From positions 1 to 43,419 of the forward strand of contig NZ_MAHX01000003.1 of the NCBI RefSeq assembly GCF_002023715.1: a stretch of 43,419 bases of DNA, in the 5' to 3' direction. The DNA comes from Elizabethkingia occulta. GTDB taxonomy: Bacteria > Bacteroidota > Bacteroidia > Flavobacteriales > Weeksellaceae. This document shows positions 25,065-31,801 of the stretch, piece by piece. The position numbers and the translations under genes were made by a program. Below the pieces are notes generated by a model. It saw nothing but the letters and a program-made list of their open reading frames with translations. It did not search any database and was not told the origin of the DNA. The first letter of the stretch is position 1; every line of letters begins with the position of its first letter.

Positions 25065-25403
25065 CTATTTTCCTTTTATATTATCTTGGATATCATTGGC
25101 AGCATCCTTTGTTTTGTCCCAGGCATCATCTGCAAAGTTTTTAGTGCTTTCCCATGCATTTTCTGCTGCATCTTTGGTGTCTTCCCAAGCGTCTGATACC
25201 TGTTGTTTCAGATGAGCAAAGAAACCTTCCTTCGTTGGTTCTTCATTTTCATTTTTTTTCTGATCGATGTAGCTTTTTACTTTATCCGACAAATTGCCAA
25301 TGGCGTCTTGTGTTTGTTTTGTGAAATCTTTCAAATTATTTTCAGCATCATTTACAAACTGTTTTGCTTTGTCCAGATTTTCATTTTGTTCATTAGTACT
25401 CAT
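25065..25403 (-). CDS. LEA-like / YtxH-like amphipathic stress protein
   Basis: This 112-residue, highly charged protein lacks a signal peptide and is almost entirely polar and helical. Three in-phase 11-residue repeats occupy residues 72-104: AWEDTKDAAEN, AWESTKNFADD and AWDKTKDAAND, with tryptophans at 73, 84 and 95. Eleven-residue amphipathic repeats with T-K-D-A-A cores are the hallmark of group 3 LEA proteins, which protect membranes and proteins during drying or osmotic stress. YtxH- and CsbD-type bacterial proteins are similar. It is transcribed alone. An unusual interleaved inverted repeat precedes it at 25424-25461. Function is inferred from the repeat pattern only. Confidence 0.78.
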   Translation of the reverse strand: MSTNEQNENLDKAKQFVNDAENNLKDFTKQTQDAIGNLSDKVKSYIDQKKNENEEPTKEGFFAHLKQQVSDAWEDTKDAAENAWESTKNFADDAWDKTKDAANDIQDNIKGK

Positions 25404-25423
25404 TGTTAGTGAATTTTGGGGTT

Positions 25424-25461
25424 AATGCTTACTATCCTTTCAATAAGCATTCCGAAAGGAT
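25424..25461. promoter_or_regulatory. Interleaved inverted repeats upstream of the LEA-like gene
   Basis: Four 8-base words begin exactly ten bases apart: AATGCTTA (25424), ATCCTTTC (25434), TAAGCATT (25444) and GAAAGGAT (25454). The first and third are perfect reverse complements, and so are the second and fourth. As RNA the two hairpins exclude each other. As DNA, all words sit on the same helical face. No TAnnTTTG promoter is evident here, so an operator or a non-primary sigma promoter is possible. Confidence 0.6.
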
Positions 25462-25503
25462 GTTAGCGAACGTTAAAACTTTCCTAATGATATACTAAAT
25501 GTT

Positions 25504-25511
25504 TATTTTTG
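25504..25511 (+). promoter_or_regulatory. Promoter -7 element of tag
   Basis: TATTTTTG is an exact TAnnTTTG match, 16 bases before the ATG at 25528, giving a short leader of about ten bases. Confidence 0.55.
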
Positions 25512-25527
25512 GGTAAATAAATTTAAT

Positions 25528-26088
25528 ATGGAAAAAACAAGATGTGCATGGTGCGGAACCGACGAGTTGTACCAGAAATATCATGATGAAGAATGGGGAC
25601 GGCTGGCAACGGATGATGCTACTATGTTCGAATTTCTGATACTTGAGAGCTTTCAGGCAGGGTTGAGTTGGATTACCATTCTCCGTAAAAGAGAAAGCTT
25701 TAGAAAAGCATTTGACAATTTCGACTATAAGAAGATCGCTAAGTATGATGAGAAAAAAATTGATGAATTACTTCAGGATACAGGAATTGTAAGAAACAGA
25801 CTAAAAGTATTAGCTGCTATAAGCAACGCAAAACTATTTATGGAACTTCAGAAAGAATTTGGAAGTTTCTATAATTATATCTCCACTTATACCAATGGTG
25901 AAAGAATTATAAACACCTGGAAACATCACACAGAAGCACCTGCTACAACGCCTTTATCGGATGCTATCAGCAAAGATTTGAAAAAGAGAGGATTCAAATT
26001 TCTGGGTTCCACAGTAGTTTATTCCCATTTGCAGGCGACCGGGGTTATAGATGACCATATAGAAAGCTGTTTTGTAAGGAATAATTAA
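25528..26088 (+). CDS. tag: DNA-3-methyladenine glycosylase I
   Basis: This 186-residue base-excision repair enzyme removes 3-methyladenine from alkylated DNA. The zinc-snap ligands align with E. coli Tag with a two-residue offset: C6 and H19 (CAWCGTDELYQKYHDEEWG) and H177 and C181 (DDHIESCF). The aromatic-rich base pocket FEFLILESFQAGLSW, including the conserved glutamate near residue 40, is intact. It has its own promoter and converges on the CBS-domain gene across a long hairpin at 26102-26170. Confidence 0.96.
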   Translation: MEKTRCAWCGTDELYQKYHDEEWGRLATDDATMFEFLILESFQAGLSWITILRKRESFRKAFDNFDYKKIAKYDEKKIDELLQDTGIVRNRLKVLAAISNAKLFMELQKEFGSFYNYISTYTNGERIINTWKHHTEAPATTPLSDAISKDLKKRGFKFLGSTVVYSHLQATGVIDDHIESCFVRNN

Positions 26089-26101
26089 AATAAACTATTA
26101 A

Positions 26102-26170
26102 TAAGAGGCTGTCCTAAAAGATTAAAGGTATTTCGATATGGCTCGATATTATATTTGGGACAACCTCTTA
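26102..26170. repeat. Long imperfect hairpin element with GAGGCTGTCC ends
   Basis: Terminal arms of 17 bases (TAAGAGGCTGTCCTAAA at 26102-26118 and TTTGGGACAACCTCTTA at 26154-26170) match at 15 positions around a 35-base centre. It fills most of the gap between the convergent tag and CBS genes. Ends of this type recall both insertion-sequence termini and dispersed intergenic hairpins. No transposase remnant is present, so it is either a tiny non-autonomous element or a terminator-like repeat. Confidence 0.65.
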
Positions 26171-26185
26171 GTTATTACAGGTGTA

Positions 26186-26614
26186 TTAGTATTGCTCTAA
26201 TAAGTAATTTAAAATATCAGTGGTGGTTACAATTCCTTTTATTTCATCATGATCTACCACAGGAATTGAATGAAAGCTTTGCTGGGCTAAAATTTCAACC
26301 ACCTCTTTAATTGTAGTCTCTGTGTTTACCGTTAAAGGAGCTTTGGTCATAATCTGCGGAATGCTAAACGTATCGTAAACAACTGTGGAAACAGAAGTGT
26401 CTTCTGCTTCATCCGAATCATCCACATCTGCATAACTTATCTTTAATAAGTCAGAATAACTGAGCATACCTAATAGTTTCAGGTTTTCAACAACGGGAAT
26501 ATGCCTGATATTATTCTTTTTGAATAGCTTTTCAGCTTCATATAGCGACTGATTCGGATTAAGAGTGATGAGCTCTTTGGACATAATTTGGGATACGGGA
26601 ACTCTTTGTTTCAT
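26186..26614 (-). CDS. Two-CBS-domain protein
   Basis: This 142-residue stand-alone Bateman module has CBS1 at about residues 8-58 (NIRHIPVVENLKLLGMLSYSDLLK) and CBS2 at about 85-140 (FHSIPVVDHDEIKGIVTTTDILNYL). An acidic hinge (DVDDSDEAED) lies between them. Such pairs bind adenine nucleotides such as AMP, ATP, c-di-AMP or SAM and regulate partner proteins. No effector domain is attached and the neighbouring genes do not name a partner. It is transcribed toward tag, ending near the hairpin at 26102-26170. Confidence 0.9.
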   Translation of the reverse strand: MKQRVPVSQIMSKELITLNPNQSLYEAEKLFKKNNIRHIPVVENLKLLGMLSYSDLLKISYADVDDSDEAEDTSVSTVVYDTFSIPQIMTKAPLTVNTETTIKEVVEILAQQSFHSIPVVDHDEIKGIVTTTDILNYLLEQY

Positions 26615-26929
26615 AATTATTTCTTTAATTTAATTTCGATAAATTGACAGATAATAAAGGGCCCTTTTATTAATCCTTCTTAAAGATAGCCTGAAAAACA
26701 GGCATTACAAAAAAACTACTTATGATATATTTCAGAAATATATATCACTATGCTTCTTTAGTTATTTTCAGTTTGACTACGTAACTTAGTAGGAGCAATA
26801 CGATAGTTCACGAATATATTTTTCGTATTGAGAGAATCCTGGTCCTGATATCAATAAAATATCAGGGCCATTTTGTTGAGAACAAAATTCCAGAAAATTT
26901 ATTAAAAAAATAAGCTTTATGTTAAATAG
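26615..26929. other. Intergenic stretch with small hairpins
   Basis: About 315 bases without a convincing gene. It holds a perfect 12-base palindrome AAAGGGCCCTTT (26656-26667), a GCCTG/CAGGC hairpin (26689-26703) and an 11-bp hairpin GGTCCTGATAT/ATATCAGGGCC (26841-26869, one G-U pair) followed by TTTT. The last could end a short plus-strand RNA, but I found no matching promoter. Confidence 0.4.
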
Positions 26930-27055
26930 CTAGAAGCCTTTTAAAAAGCTGTTGACCAAAATATCAGGATATTGTATTGCACTTATAACAAGATACATAA
27001 TGATAATGGAAAAAAGGAGTTTGAAAAACTGACTAATCTTTATTGGAGTATTCAT
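26930..27055 (-). CDS. 41-residue single-pass membrane peptide
   Basis: A tiny reading frame, ATG at 27055 to TAG at 26930, encodes 41 residues. A polar start (MNTPIKISQ) is followed by one hydrophobic span (FFKLLFSIIIMYLVISAI) and a short YPDILVNSFLKGF tail. I do not recognise it. Its start lies four bases after the stop of the 56-residue frame, which suggests translational coupling. It is the last of three consecutive mini membrane proteins behind the nucleoside phosphorylase. Evidence is limited to the open frame, hydrophobic design and tight spacing. Confidence 0.45.
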   Translation of the reverse strand: MNTPIKISQFFKLLFSIIIMYLVISAIQYPDILVNSFLKGF

Positions 27056-27059
27056 TTGT

Positions 27060-27230
27060 TTATTCTGTTTTTGAATCTTTTCTTTCACTAAAAAACAAAA
27101 ATACAGTTCCTAAAACTCCGATTGTTGCAGTCGCAATTACAATACTATCAAATGTGAAATCATATTTTATAAATCTTCCTATAGAAAAGAATATAAGGAA
27201 TACAGGCAATGCTTTGATAAAGGTTTTCAT
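27060..27230 (-). CDS. 56-residue two-helix membrane protein
   Basis: ATG at 27230 to TAA at 27060 encodes 56 residues with two hydrophobic segments (FIKALPVFLIFFSIGRF and IVIATATIGVLGTVFLFF) and a charged tail (SERKDSKTE). The positive-inside pattern is reasonable: K-R residues flank the first helix and the tail. No family is recognised. It lies between the 59-residue gene, from which it is separated by a terminator-like hairpin at 27262-27289, and the 41-residue frame four bases downstream. A separate promoter was not found, so expression may depend on read-through. Confidence 0.55.
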   Translation of the reverse strand: MKTFIKALPVFLIFFSIGRFIKYDFTFDSIVIATATIGVLGTVFLFFSERKDSKTE

Positions 27231-27261
27231 ATTCACTGTTTTAGGTGAATCTAAGATAATA

Positions 27262-27289
27262 AAAAAATCCCCAAATCGGGGATTTTTTT
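27262..27289 (-). terminator. Terminator after the 59-residue membrane protein gene
   Basis: An 11-bp stem, AAAAAATCCCC/GGGGATTTTTT, with a 5-nt loop has T tracts on both strands. It overlaps the stop codon of the 59-residue gene and divides the three mini genes into 1 plus 2. Confidence 0.8.
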
Positions 27290-27467
27290 ATTTTACATTT
27301 TTAGCTTTATACAACTCATATAAACCGCGTGTCATAAAAATAATTCCTATGGCTACGGACAAGCCCTCCAGAAAACTATATAAAGTATTATCACTGCCCT
27401 GAAAATAGAGCGTAAGGAAAATAATTAAAAATACTAATCCTGTAATGGTTCGTGTAAGAGGCTTCAT
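27288..27467 (-). CDS. 59-residue two-helix membrane protein
   Basis: ATG at 27467 to TAA at 27288 encodes 59 residues. The first helix is TGLVFLIIFLTLYF. A GSDNTLYSFLEG loop follows, then a second helix (LSVAIGIIFMTRGLYELY) and a basic end (KAKNVK). It starts 22 bases after the nucleoside phosphorylase stop on the same strand, so it is probably co-transcribed with that gene and ends at a clear terminator. I do not recognise the family. The good ending and clean helical pattern make it the best supported of the three mini genes. Confidence 0.6.
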   Translation of the reverse strand: MKPLTRTITGLVFLIIFLTLYFQGSDNTLYSFLEGLSVAIGIIFMTRGLYELYKAKNVK

Positions 27468-27489
27468 ATAATATTGTATAAATAAAATA

Positions 27490-28341
27490 TTACTTAATAA
27501 TTCTGTCTAATACCCACTGAATTGTCATCTTTTCAGATGCATTGTGGTCTGCGGAGAATTCTCCACGACGTCTGTTTGCAATAACACAGTTAACAGTAAT
27601 AGCCTTATGGCCTAATAGCTTGGATAATCCATAAATAGCAGATGTTTCCATCTCAAAATTGGTTACACCAAGATCATTAAGTGTTTCCAGGAACTGGTCA
27701 TCCAAAGCTTTTAATCTTAGCTGTCTTCCCTGAGGTGCATAGAATCCCGGGAATGTAGCTGTATTACCAATATATTTAGCATCCTGATAATAATGTGCAC
27801 TTTTTTTAGCCCAATCAGAGAAATAAAGTAGAGGCTTGATGTTTTGATAAGGGAATTTCTCTAAAAAGTTTTTAGAAAATTCGTTTTCAAACTGATAGTC
27901 CTGATAAAAATGAAGAAGACCATCTAATCCTACAACATTCTCTGTTACCAACATGTTGTCTACTTCTACATCAGGATTTACACTACCACAAGTCCCCAGA
28001 CGGAATAATTCTAAAGAACTGTGTTCTTTTTTGAATTCCTTCTCCTTTAGGTCTATATTTACCAGAGCATCCAGTTCATTCATTACAATATCTATATTCT
28101 CGGTACCAATACCTGTAGACATTACCGTAATTCTTTCACCTCTCAGCGTTCCGGTGTGGGTATAAAACTCACGCTTATTTTTTTTGATTTCAATTTTGTC
28201 AAAATATTGAGATACTTTAGGAACCCTGTCAGGATCTCCAACCAGTATAATTTTTTCAGCGATATCTTCAGGAAGAAGATTCAGGTGGTATACACTTCCG
28301 TCCTCATTCAGCACCAGCTCGGATGCTGCTAGTTTATTCAT
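27490..28341 (-). CDS. Nucleoside phosphorylase (PNP/UDP family)
   Basis: A roughly 283-residue enzyme of the purine-nucleoside/uridine phosphorylase superfamily. It should cleave a nucleoside with phosphate to base and ribose-1-phosphate for salvage. Visible landmarks are the phosphate-binding VGDPDRVPK near the start, STGIGTENIDIVMNEL, RLGTCGSVNP, and the ribose/base site FEMETSAIYGLS. The length and the FEMET motif favour the uridine phosphorylase-like branch, but purine specificity is not excluded. Three closely spaced ATGs exist (28353, 28344, 28341). The MNKLAASEL start is chosen because the upstream codons look unconserved. Mini membrane-protein genes follow closely. Confidence 0.9.
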   Translation of the reverse strand: MNKLAASELVLNEDGSVYHLNLLPEDIAEKIILVGDPDRVPKVSQYFDKIEIKKNKREFYTHTGTLRGERITVMSTGIGTENIDIVMNELDALVNIDLKEKEFKKEHSSLELFRLGTCGSVNPDVEVDNMLVTENVVGLDGLLHFYQDYQFENEFSKNFLEKFPYQNIKPLLYFSDWAKKSAHYYQDAKYIGNTATFPGFYAPQGRQLRLKALDDQFLETLNDLGVTNFEMETSAIYGLSKLLGHKAITVNCVIANRRRGEFSADHNASEKMTIQWVLDRIIK

Positions 28342-28455
28342 CATAATTTCCAATTTTAAAAAGGAATTGAAGTTAAAAAGAATTTCGGAGATAAAAAAAT
28401 ACTTTTTGTATTTCCAGTCTTTTACTTCTGCACTTTATATTTTCTTACCCCGTGT

Positions 28456-28483
28456 TTCTAATTTCGTACTTCTAACTTCGTAT
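28456..28483. repeat. Two-copy 14-base tandem repeat
   Basis: TTCTAATTTCGTAC and TTCTAACTTCGTAT lie back to back, differing at two positions, in the spacer between the SUI1 and nucleoside phosphorylase genes. Related TTCTxxCTTCG words extend upstream in degenerate form. It looks like simple-sequence spacer rather than a site. Confidence 0.55.
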
Positions 28484-28492
28484 TCAAAAATA

Positions 28493-28816
28493 TTATCCGC
28501 CTACACGTTTGGTTTTGTAGCCCATCTCCTGTAGAAGTTTCATAATCTTATCTCTGTTGTCTCCCTGGATAATGATAACGCCGTCTTTTTCGGAGCCTCC
28601 AATCCCAAGAGACGTTTTGATCTTTTTAGAAATTTCTTTCAGTTCTGCATCACCACCTTCAAAGCCTTCAATTAAAGTTACAGGTTTACCATTGCGTCCT
28701 TTCTTTTCAAATTTGCATACAAGGGCACCTTTTTGCTCAAACTTTTCTTCAGGCATTTCGAAATCCTTCTCCTCATGTTCAGGGAAAAGATTTTTTAACT
28801 GATCTCTTAAATCCAT
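28493..28816 (-). CDS. SUI1/eIF1-family translation factor (YciH-like)
   Basis: A 107-residue homologue of eukaryotic eIF1 and E. coli YciH. The SUI1 core spans about residues 30-105: KKGRNGKPVTLIEGF, then LKEISKKIKTSLGIGGSEKDG, and IIIQGDNRDKIMKLLQEMGY. A charged N-terminal extension precedes it. YciH can influence start-codon choice in vitro, and its role in bacteria is minor and possibly stress-related. It is monocistronic on the minus strand, with a consensus -7 element just upstream (28839-28846), and is divergent from gpmI. Confidence 0.92.
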   Translation of the reverse strand: MDLRDQLKNLFPEHEEKDFEMPEEKFEQKGALVCKFEKKGRNGKPVTLIEGFEGGDAELKEISKKIKTSLGIGGSEKDGVIIIQGDNRDKIMKLLQEMGYKTKRVGG

Positions 28817-28838
28817 TTTATTTTATAGTACTAATAAA

Positions 28839-28846
28839 CAAAAGTA
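28839..28846 (-). promoter_or_regulatory. Promoter -7 element of the SUI1 gene
   Basis: On the minus strand, TACTTTTG matches TAnnTTTG exactly, with a leader of about 15-20 bases to the ATG at 28816. No -33 TTG at the right distance was seen. Confidence 0.45.
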
Positions 28847-28921
28847 AGAAAAGTTACAATTTTTCAGAGTATTTACCACATAAAACCTGTGAAATTCCTT
28901 ACTATTTAGTGCATTGTTTCG

Positions 28922-28929
28922 TATATTTG
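28922..28929 (+). promoter_or_regulatory. Promoter -7 element of gpmI
   Basis: TATATTTG is an exact TAnnTTTG match, 22 bases before the ATG at 28952. Confidence 0.55.
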
Positions 28930-28951
28930 TTAAGTTAAATATAATTCTGAA

Positions 28952-30475
28952 ATGTCTAAAAAAGCAATATTAGCCATCCTGGATGGCTGGGGGTTAGGTT
29001 TAGATCCCAAAGTTTCTGCCATTGCGCAGGCCAATACACCATTTATTGATTCATGTCTGCAAAAATACCCTCACAGCAAACTAGAAGCTAGTGGCTTGGC
29101 TGTAGGCTTACCGGCAGGACAGATGGGGAATTCTGAAGTAGGGCACATGAATCTTGGAGCCGGACGTGTAATTTTTCAGAATCTTGTAAAGCTAAATATG
29201 GCAGTGGAAAACAAAACACTGGGGAACGAACCGGAAATTCTTGCTGCCTTTAAATATGCAAAAGATAACCATAAGAAGATTCACTTTATAGGATTAGTTT
29301 CCGATGGTGGAGTACATTCACATGTTAATCACCTGAAAGGGCTTTTGGAAGCTGCAGATGATTATGGATTAGAAAATGTTTTTGTTCATGCTTTTACAGA
29401 TGGACGCGACTGCGATCCACATTCCGGAAAAGGATTTATTCAGGACCTTATAGAGTTTATGGATGCTAAAACCGGAAAACTGGCAACTATTGTTGGCCGT
29501 TATTATGCGATGGACCGTGATAAGCGTTGGGAGCGTGTTCGTATTGCTTACGATGCTATGGTAAATGGTATTGGATTAGCAACCAATAATCCGGTAGGAG
29601 CTATTCAGAAATCTTACGAAGAAGATATAACAGATGAATTCCTGAAACCGATTATCTGTACTCAGGACGGAATGCAGGTTGCTAAAATAGAAGCTAATGA
29701 TGTTGTATTCTGTTTCAACTTCAGAACAGATAGAGGCCGTGAGATTACAATGGCGCTTTCTCAGGAAGATTTCCCTGACTACGAAATGCACAAGCTTCCT
29801 TTATACTATGTGACTTTAACCAACTACGATAAAACTTTCCATAATGTAAAAGTAGTTTATGATGAAAATATCATTACGCACACTATGGGACAAATCTTGG
29901 AAGAAAACAACAAAACACAGATTCGTATTGCTGAAACCGAAAAATACCCACATGTTACATTCTTCTTTTCAGGAGGGCGTGAAGAGGAATTTAAAGGTGA
30001 AAGAAGAATTTTGTGTCCAAGCCCTAAAGATGTTCCTACTTATGACTTCAAACCGGAAATGTCGGCGTATGATATTACCAATGCTATCGTTCCGGAACTG
30101 GAAAAAGGAAGCGCTGATTTTATCTGCCTGAATTTTGCTAATACCGATATGGTAGGGCATACAGGTGTTTTCCAGGCTGCTGTTCAGGCTGCTGAAACAG
30201 TAGATAAATGTATTGAAAAAGTAGCTACTACAGCTTATAACCACGGATATGCAGTATTTATTTTAGCAGACCATGGTAACTCCGATGTAATGGTGAATCC
30301 GGATGGATCTCCTAATACACAGCATTCAACCAATCTTGTTCCTTTCATTGTAATGGATAAAGATCATACATGGAATGTGAAAGATGGAAAATTGGGTGAT
30401 GTAGCGCCTACAATCCTTAAAGTAATGGGCGTAAATGTTCCTGAAGAAATGACTGGAGATATTCTTGTTTCTTAA
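28952..30475 (+). CDS. gpmI: 2,3-bisphosphoglycerate-independent phosphoglycerate mutase
   Basis: This 507-residue di-manganese enzyme interconverts 3- and 2-phosphoglycerate in glycolysis. D11 (ILDGWG) and the phosphorylated serine S61 in GQMGNSEVGHMNLGAGR are intact. The alpha/beta-hydrolase-type metal residues appear late, in NFANTDMVGHTG and ADHGNSD, with a C-terminal QHSTNLVPFI. Length is standard. It shares substrate with serA in the same window but is not linked to that operon. A GNAT acetyltransferase and a small membrane protein follow within ten bases each and are probably in the same transcript. Confidence 0.98.
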   Translation: MSKKAILAILDGWGLGLDPKVSAIAQANTPFIDSCLQKYPHSKLEASGLAVGLPAGQMGNSEVGHMNLGAGRVIFQNLVKLNMAVENKTLGNEPEILAAFKYAKDNHKKIHFIGLVSDGGVHSHVNHLKGLLEAADDYGLENVFVHAFTDGRDCDPHSGKGFIQDLIEFMDAKTGKLATIVGRYYAMDRDKRWERVRIAYDAMVNGIGLATNNPVGAIQKSYEEDITDEFLKPIICTQDGMQVAKIEANDVVFCFNFRTDRGREITMALSQEDFPDYEMHKLPLYYVTLTNYDKTFHNVKVVYDENIITHTMGQILEENNKTQIRIAETEKYPHVTFFFSGGREEEFKGERRILCPSPKDVPTYDFKPEMSAYDITNAIVPELEKGSADFICLNFANTDMVGHTGVFQAAVQAAETVDKCIEKVATTAYNHGYAVFILADHGNSDVMVNPDGSPNTQHSTNLVPFIVMDKDHTWNVKDGKLGDVAPTILKVMGVNVPEEMTGDILVS

Positions 30476-30483
30476 TTTCAGAA

Positions 30484-30975
30484 ATGAATAGAGAAATAAT
30501 AATTACAACTATACAAGCTGCGGATGATAGCGCTTTGGCATCTATGATCCGCGGTGTTTTTGATGAATACGGAGCACCCACAGAAGGAACTGTGTATGTA
30601 GATCCTACAACAGATCATTTGTCTAAAGTGTTTGATACCAGTGGTTCTGTACTATTTGTTGCTAAAGATGGTGATAAAGTTGTAGGCAGCTGCGGGCTTT
30701 ATCCTACAGAAGGATTACCGGAAGGTCATGTAGAATTGGTGAAATTTTATATATCCGGAGAAGCCAGAGGAACTGGAATCGGAAGATTGTTTATGGAGAA
30801 ATGCTATGAGCAGGCAGAAAAATTCGGGTATAGTCATATTTATCTTGAAAGTTTGCCAGCTTTTGGTAAAGCAATCAGTATTTACGAAAAGCAAGGATTC
30901 GAGCAGTTGTCTGCCCCATTAGGAAACTCAGGACATACAGGATGCGATATCTGGATGCTGAAAAAAATTGTATAG
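30484..30975 (+). CDS. GNAT-family N-acetyltransferase
   Basis: This 163-residue acetyl-CoA-dependent acetyltransferase has the pyrophosphate-binding signature in VKFYISGEARGTGIGRLFM (R/Q-x-x-G-x-G type), a beta-4 strand KVVGSCGLYP, and a late YEKQGFEQL element. The substrate is not recognisable. The start is eight bases after the gpmI stop, and the next small gene starts ten bases after its end, so the three genes form a compact run. Confidence 0.92.
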   Translation: MNREIIITTIQAADDSALASMIRGVFDEYGAPTEGTVYVDPTTDHLSKVFDTSGSVLFVAKDGDKVVGSCGLYPTEGLPEGHVELVKFYISGEARGTGIGRLFMEKCYEQAEKFGYSHIYLESLPAFGKAISIYEKQGFEQLSAPLGNSGHTGCDIWMLKKIV

Positions 30976-30985
30976 ATAAACTGAT

Positions 30986-31243
30986 ATGAAAAAGAATATA
31001 CAGGTAGTTGTACTATTGTTAATTTTTTCCAATTTGTTATTGGCGCAGTCTGGTACTACAGATAGTAATTCTGATATCAGAGATACTGTAACAAATTCCG
31101 GATTAGGTTTAGGAGCTATTATAGCAGTAGTAATATCATGGGATAGAAATAAATCTATATTGTGGGCAATTATCCATGGTGTATTAGGATGGCTTTATGT
31201 TATTTATTTTGCGATAATTCGTTTAATAAAGGGACGGGATTAA
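30986..31243 (+). CDS. Small membrane protein with signal-like N-terminus
   Basis: An 85-residue protein. A hydrophobic N-terminus, IQVVVLLLIFSNLLLAQ, has a plausible signal-peptidase site after the AQ. A polar stretch follows (TTDSNSDIRDTVTNSG), then two hydrophobic spans near 40-55 (LGAIIAVVISW) and 58-80 (ILWAIIHGVLGWLYVIYFAII). The tail ends RLIKGRD. I recall unnamed proteins of this kind in Bacteroidota, but no function. It is ten bases after the GNAT gene and its 3' end is followed by the promoter of the HAD gene. Confidence 0.65.
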   Translation: MKKNIQVVVLLLIFSNLLLAQSGTTDSNSDIRDTVTNSGLGLGAIIAVVISWDRNKSILWAIIHGVLGWLYVIYFAIIRLIKGRD

Positions 31244-31257
31244 GTTCTATATTTTCG

Positions 31258-31265
31258 TATCTTTG
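31258..31265 (+). promoter_or_regulatory. Promoter -7 element of the HAD gene
   Basis: TATCTTTG is an exact TAnnTTTG match, 20 bases before the ATG at 31286. It makes the HAD gene independent of the upstream gpmI run. Confidence 0.55.
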
Positions 31266-31285
31266 CACTCAAATTTTTAATACAG

Positions 31286-31714
31286 ATGATAAATAAAAAA
31301 CTAGCGATAGACTTTGACGGAACAATTGTAGACGATGCATACCCTGGAATAGGGGCAGCTAAAATTTTTGCATTCGAAACATTGCTGAAATTACAATCAG
31401 AAGGTTATCGTTTGATTTTATGGACATACAGAAGCGGAAAAGCATTACAGGAAGCTGTGGATTTCTGTAAAAAAAACGGATTAGAATTTTATGCTGTAAA
31501 TTCCAGCTTTGAAGGTGAAGTTTTTGATTCAGAGACTCATAGTCGTAAAATCGATGCGGATTTGTTTATTGATGACAGAAACCTTGGCGGATTCCCGGGA
31601 TGGGGTGAAATTTATAACATCATTAAAGAGAAAATTGAATTCCGTGTGGCTGGCGGTGAAGTTTTGGCTTACTCAAAGCTGAAAAAAGAAAAGAAAAAAG
31701 GTCTTTTCTGGTAA
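31286..31714 (+). CDS. HAD-superfamily BT0820-type hydrolase-like protein
   Basis: This 142-residue HAD-fold protein has the nucleophile motif DFDGTIVDD near residues 9-17, motif II LWTYRSG, and a motif IV-like FIDDRNLGG. The cap domain is minimal, and the size suits the small Bacteroides-type BT0820 family. A phosphatase role is possible but the substrate is unknown. It is monocistronic. The 86-base gap to map contains a near-direct 11-base repeat (AATGTACTAAT at 31722-31732; AATGTACCAAT at 31746-31756). Confidence 0.82.
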   Translation: MINKKLAIDFDGTIVDDAYPGIGAAKIFAFETLLKLQSEGYRLILWTYRSGKALQEAVDFCKKNGLEFYAVNSSFEGEVFDSETHSRKIDADLFIDDRNLGGFPGWGEIYNIIKEKIEFRVAGGEVLAYSKLKKEKKKGLFW

Positions 31715-31801
31715 CATATATAATGTACTAATATAACGATTTACCAATGTACCAATTATTGTTACATTTTTACATGGGTAGATTGCTACATTTAAATAAA
31801 A

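Noticed and set aside
25424-25461. H-type pseudoknot
   Set aside because: The 2-nt connecting loops are too short to cross 8-bp stems, so mutually exclusive hairpins or DNA operators are preferred.
26102-26170. Full insertion sequence
   Set aside because: The arms enclose only 35 non-coding bases and no transposase fragment is present; it is kept only as a hairpin repeat.
26841-26869. Small RNA terminator
   Set aside because: The hairpin is good, but no consensus promoter at a sensible distance was found on either strand, so no RNA gene is called.
27043-27402. 119-codon plus-strand reading frame over the mini membrane genes
   Set aside because: It runs through a strong bidirectional terminator hairpin and is antisense to three better-formed small membrane frames.
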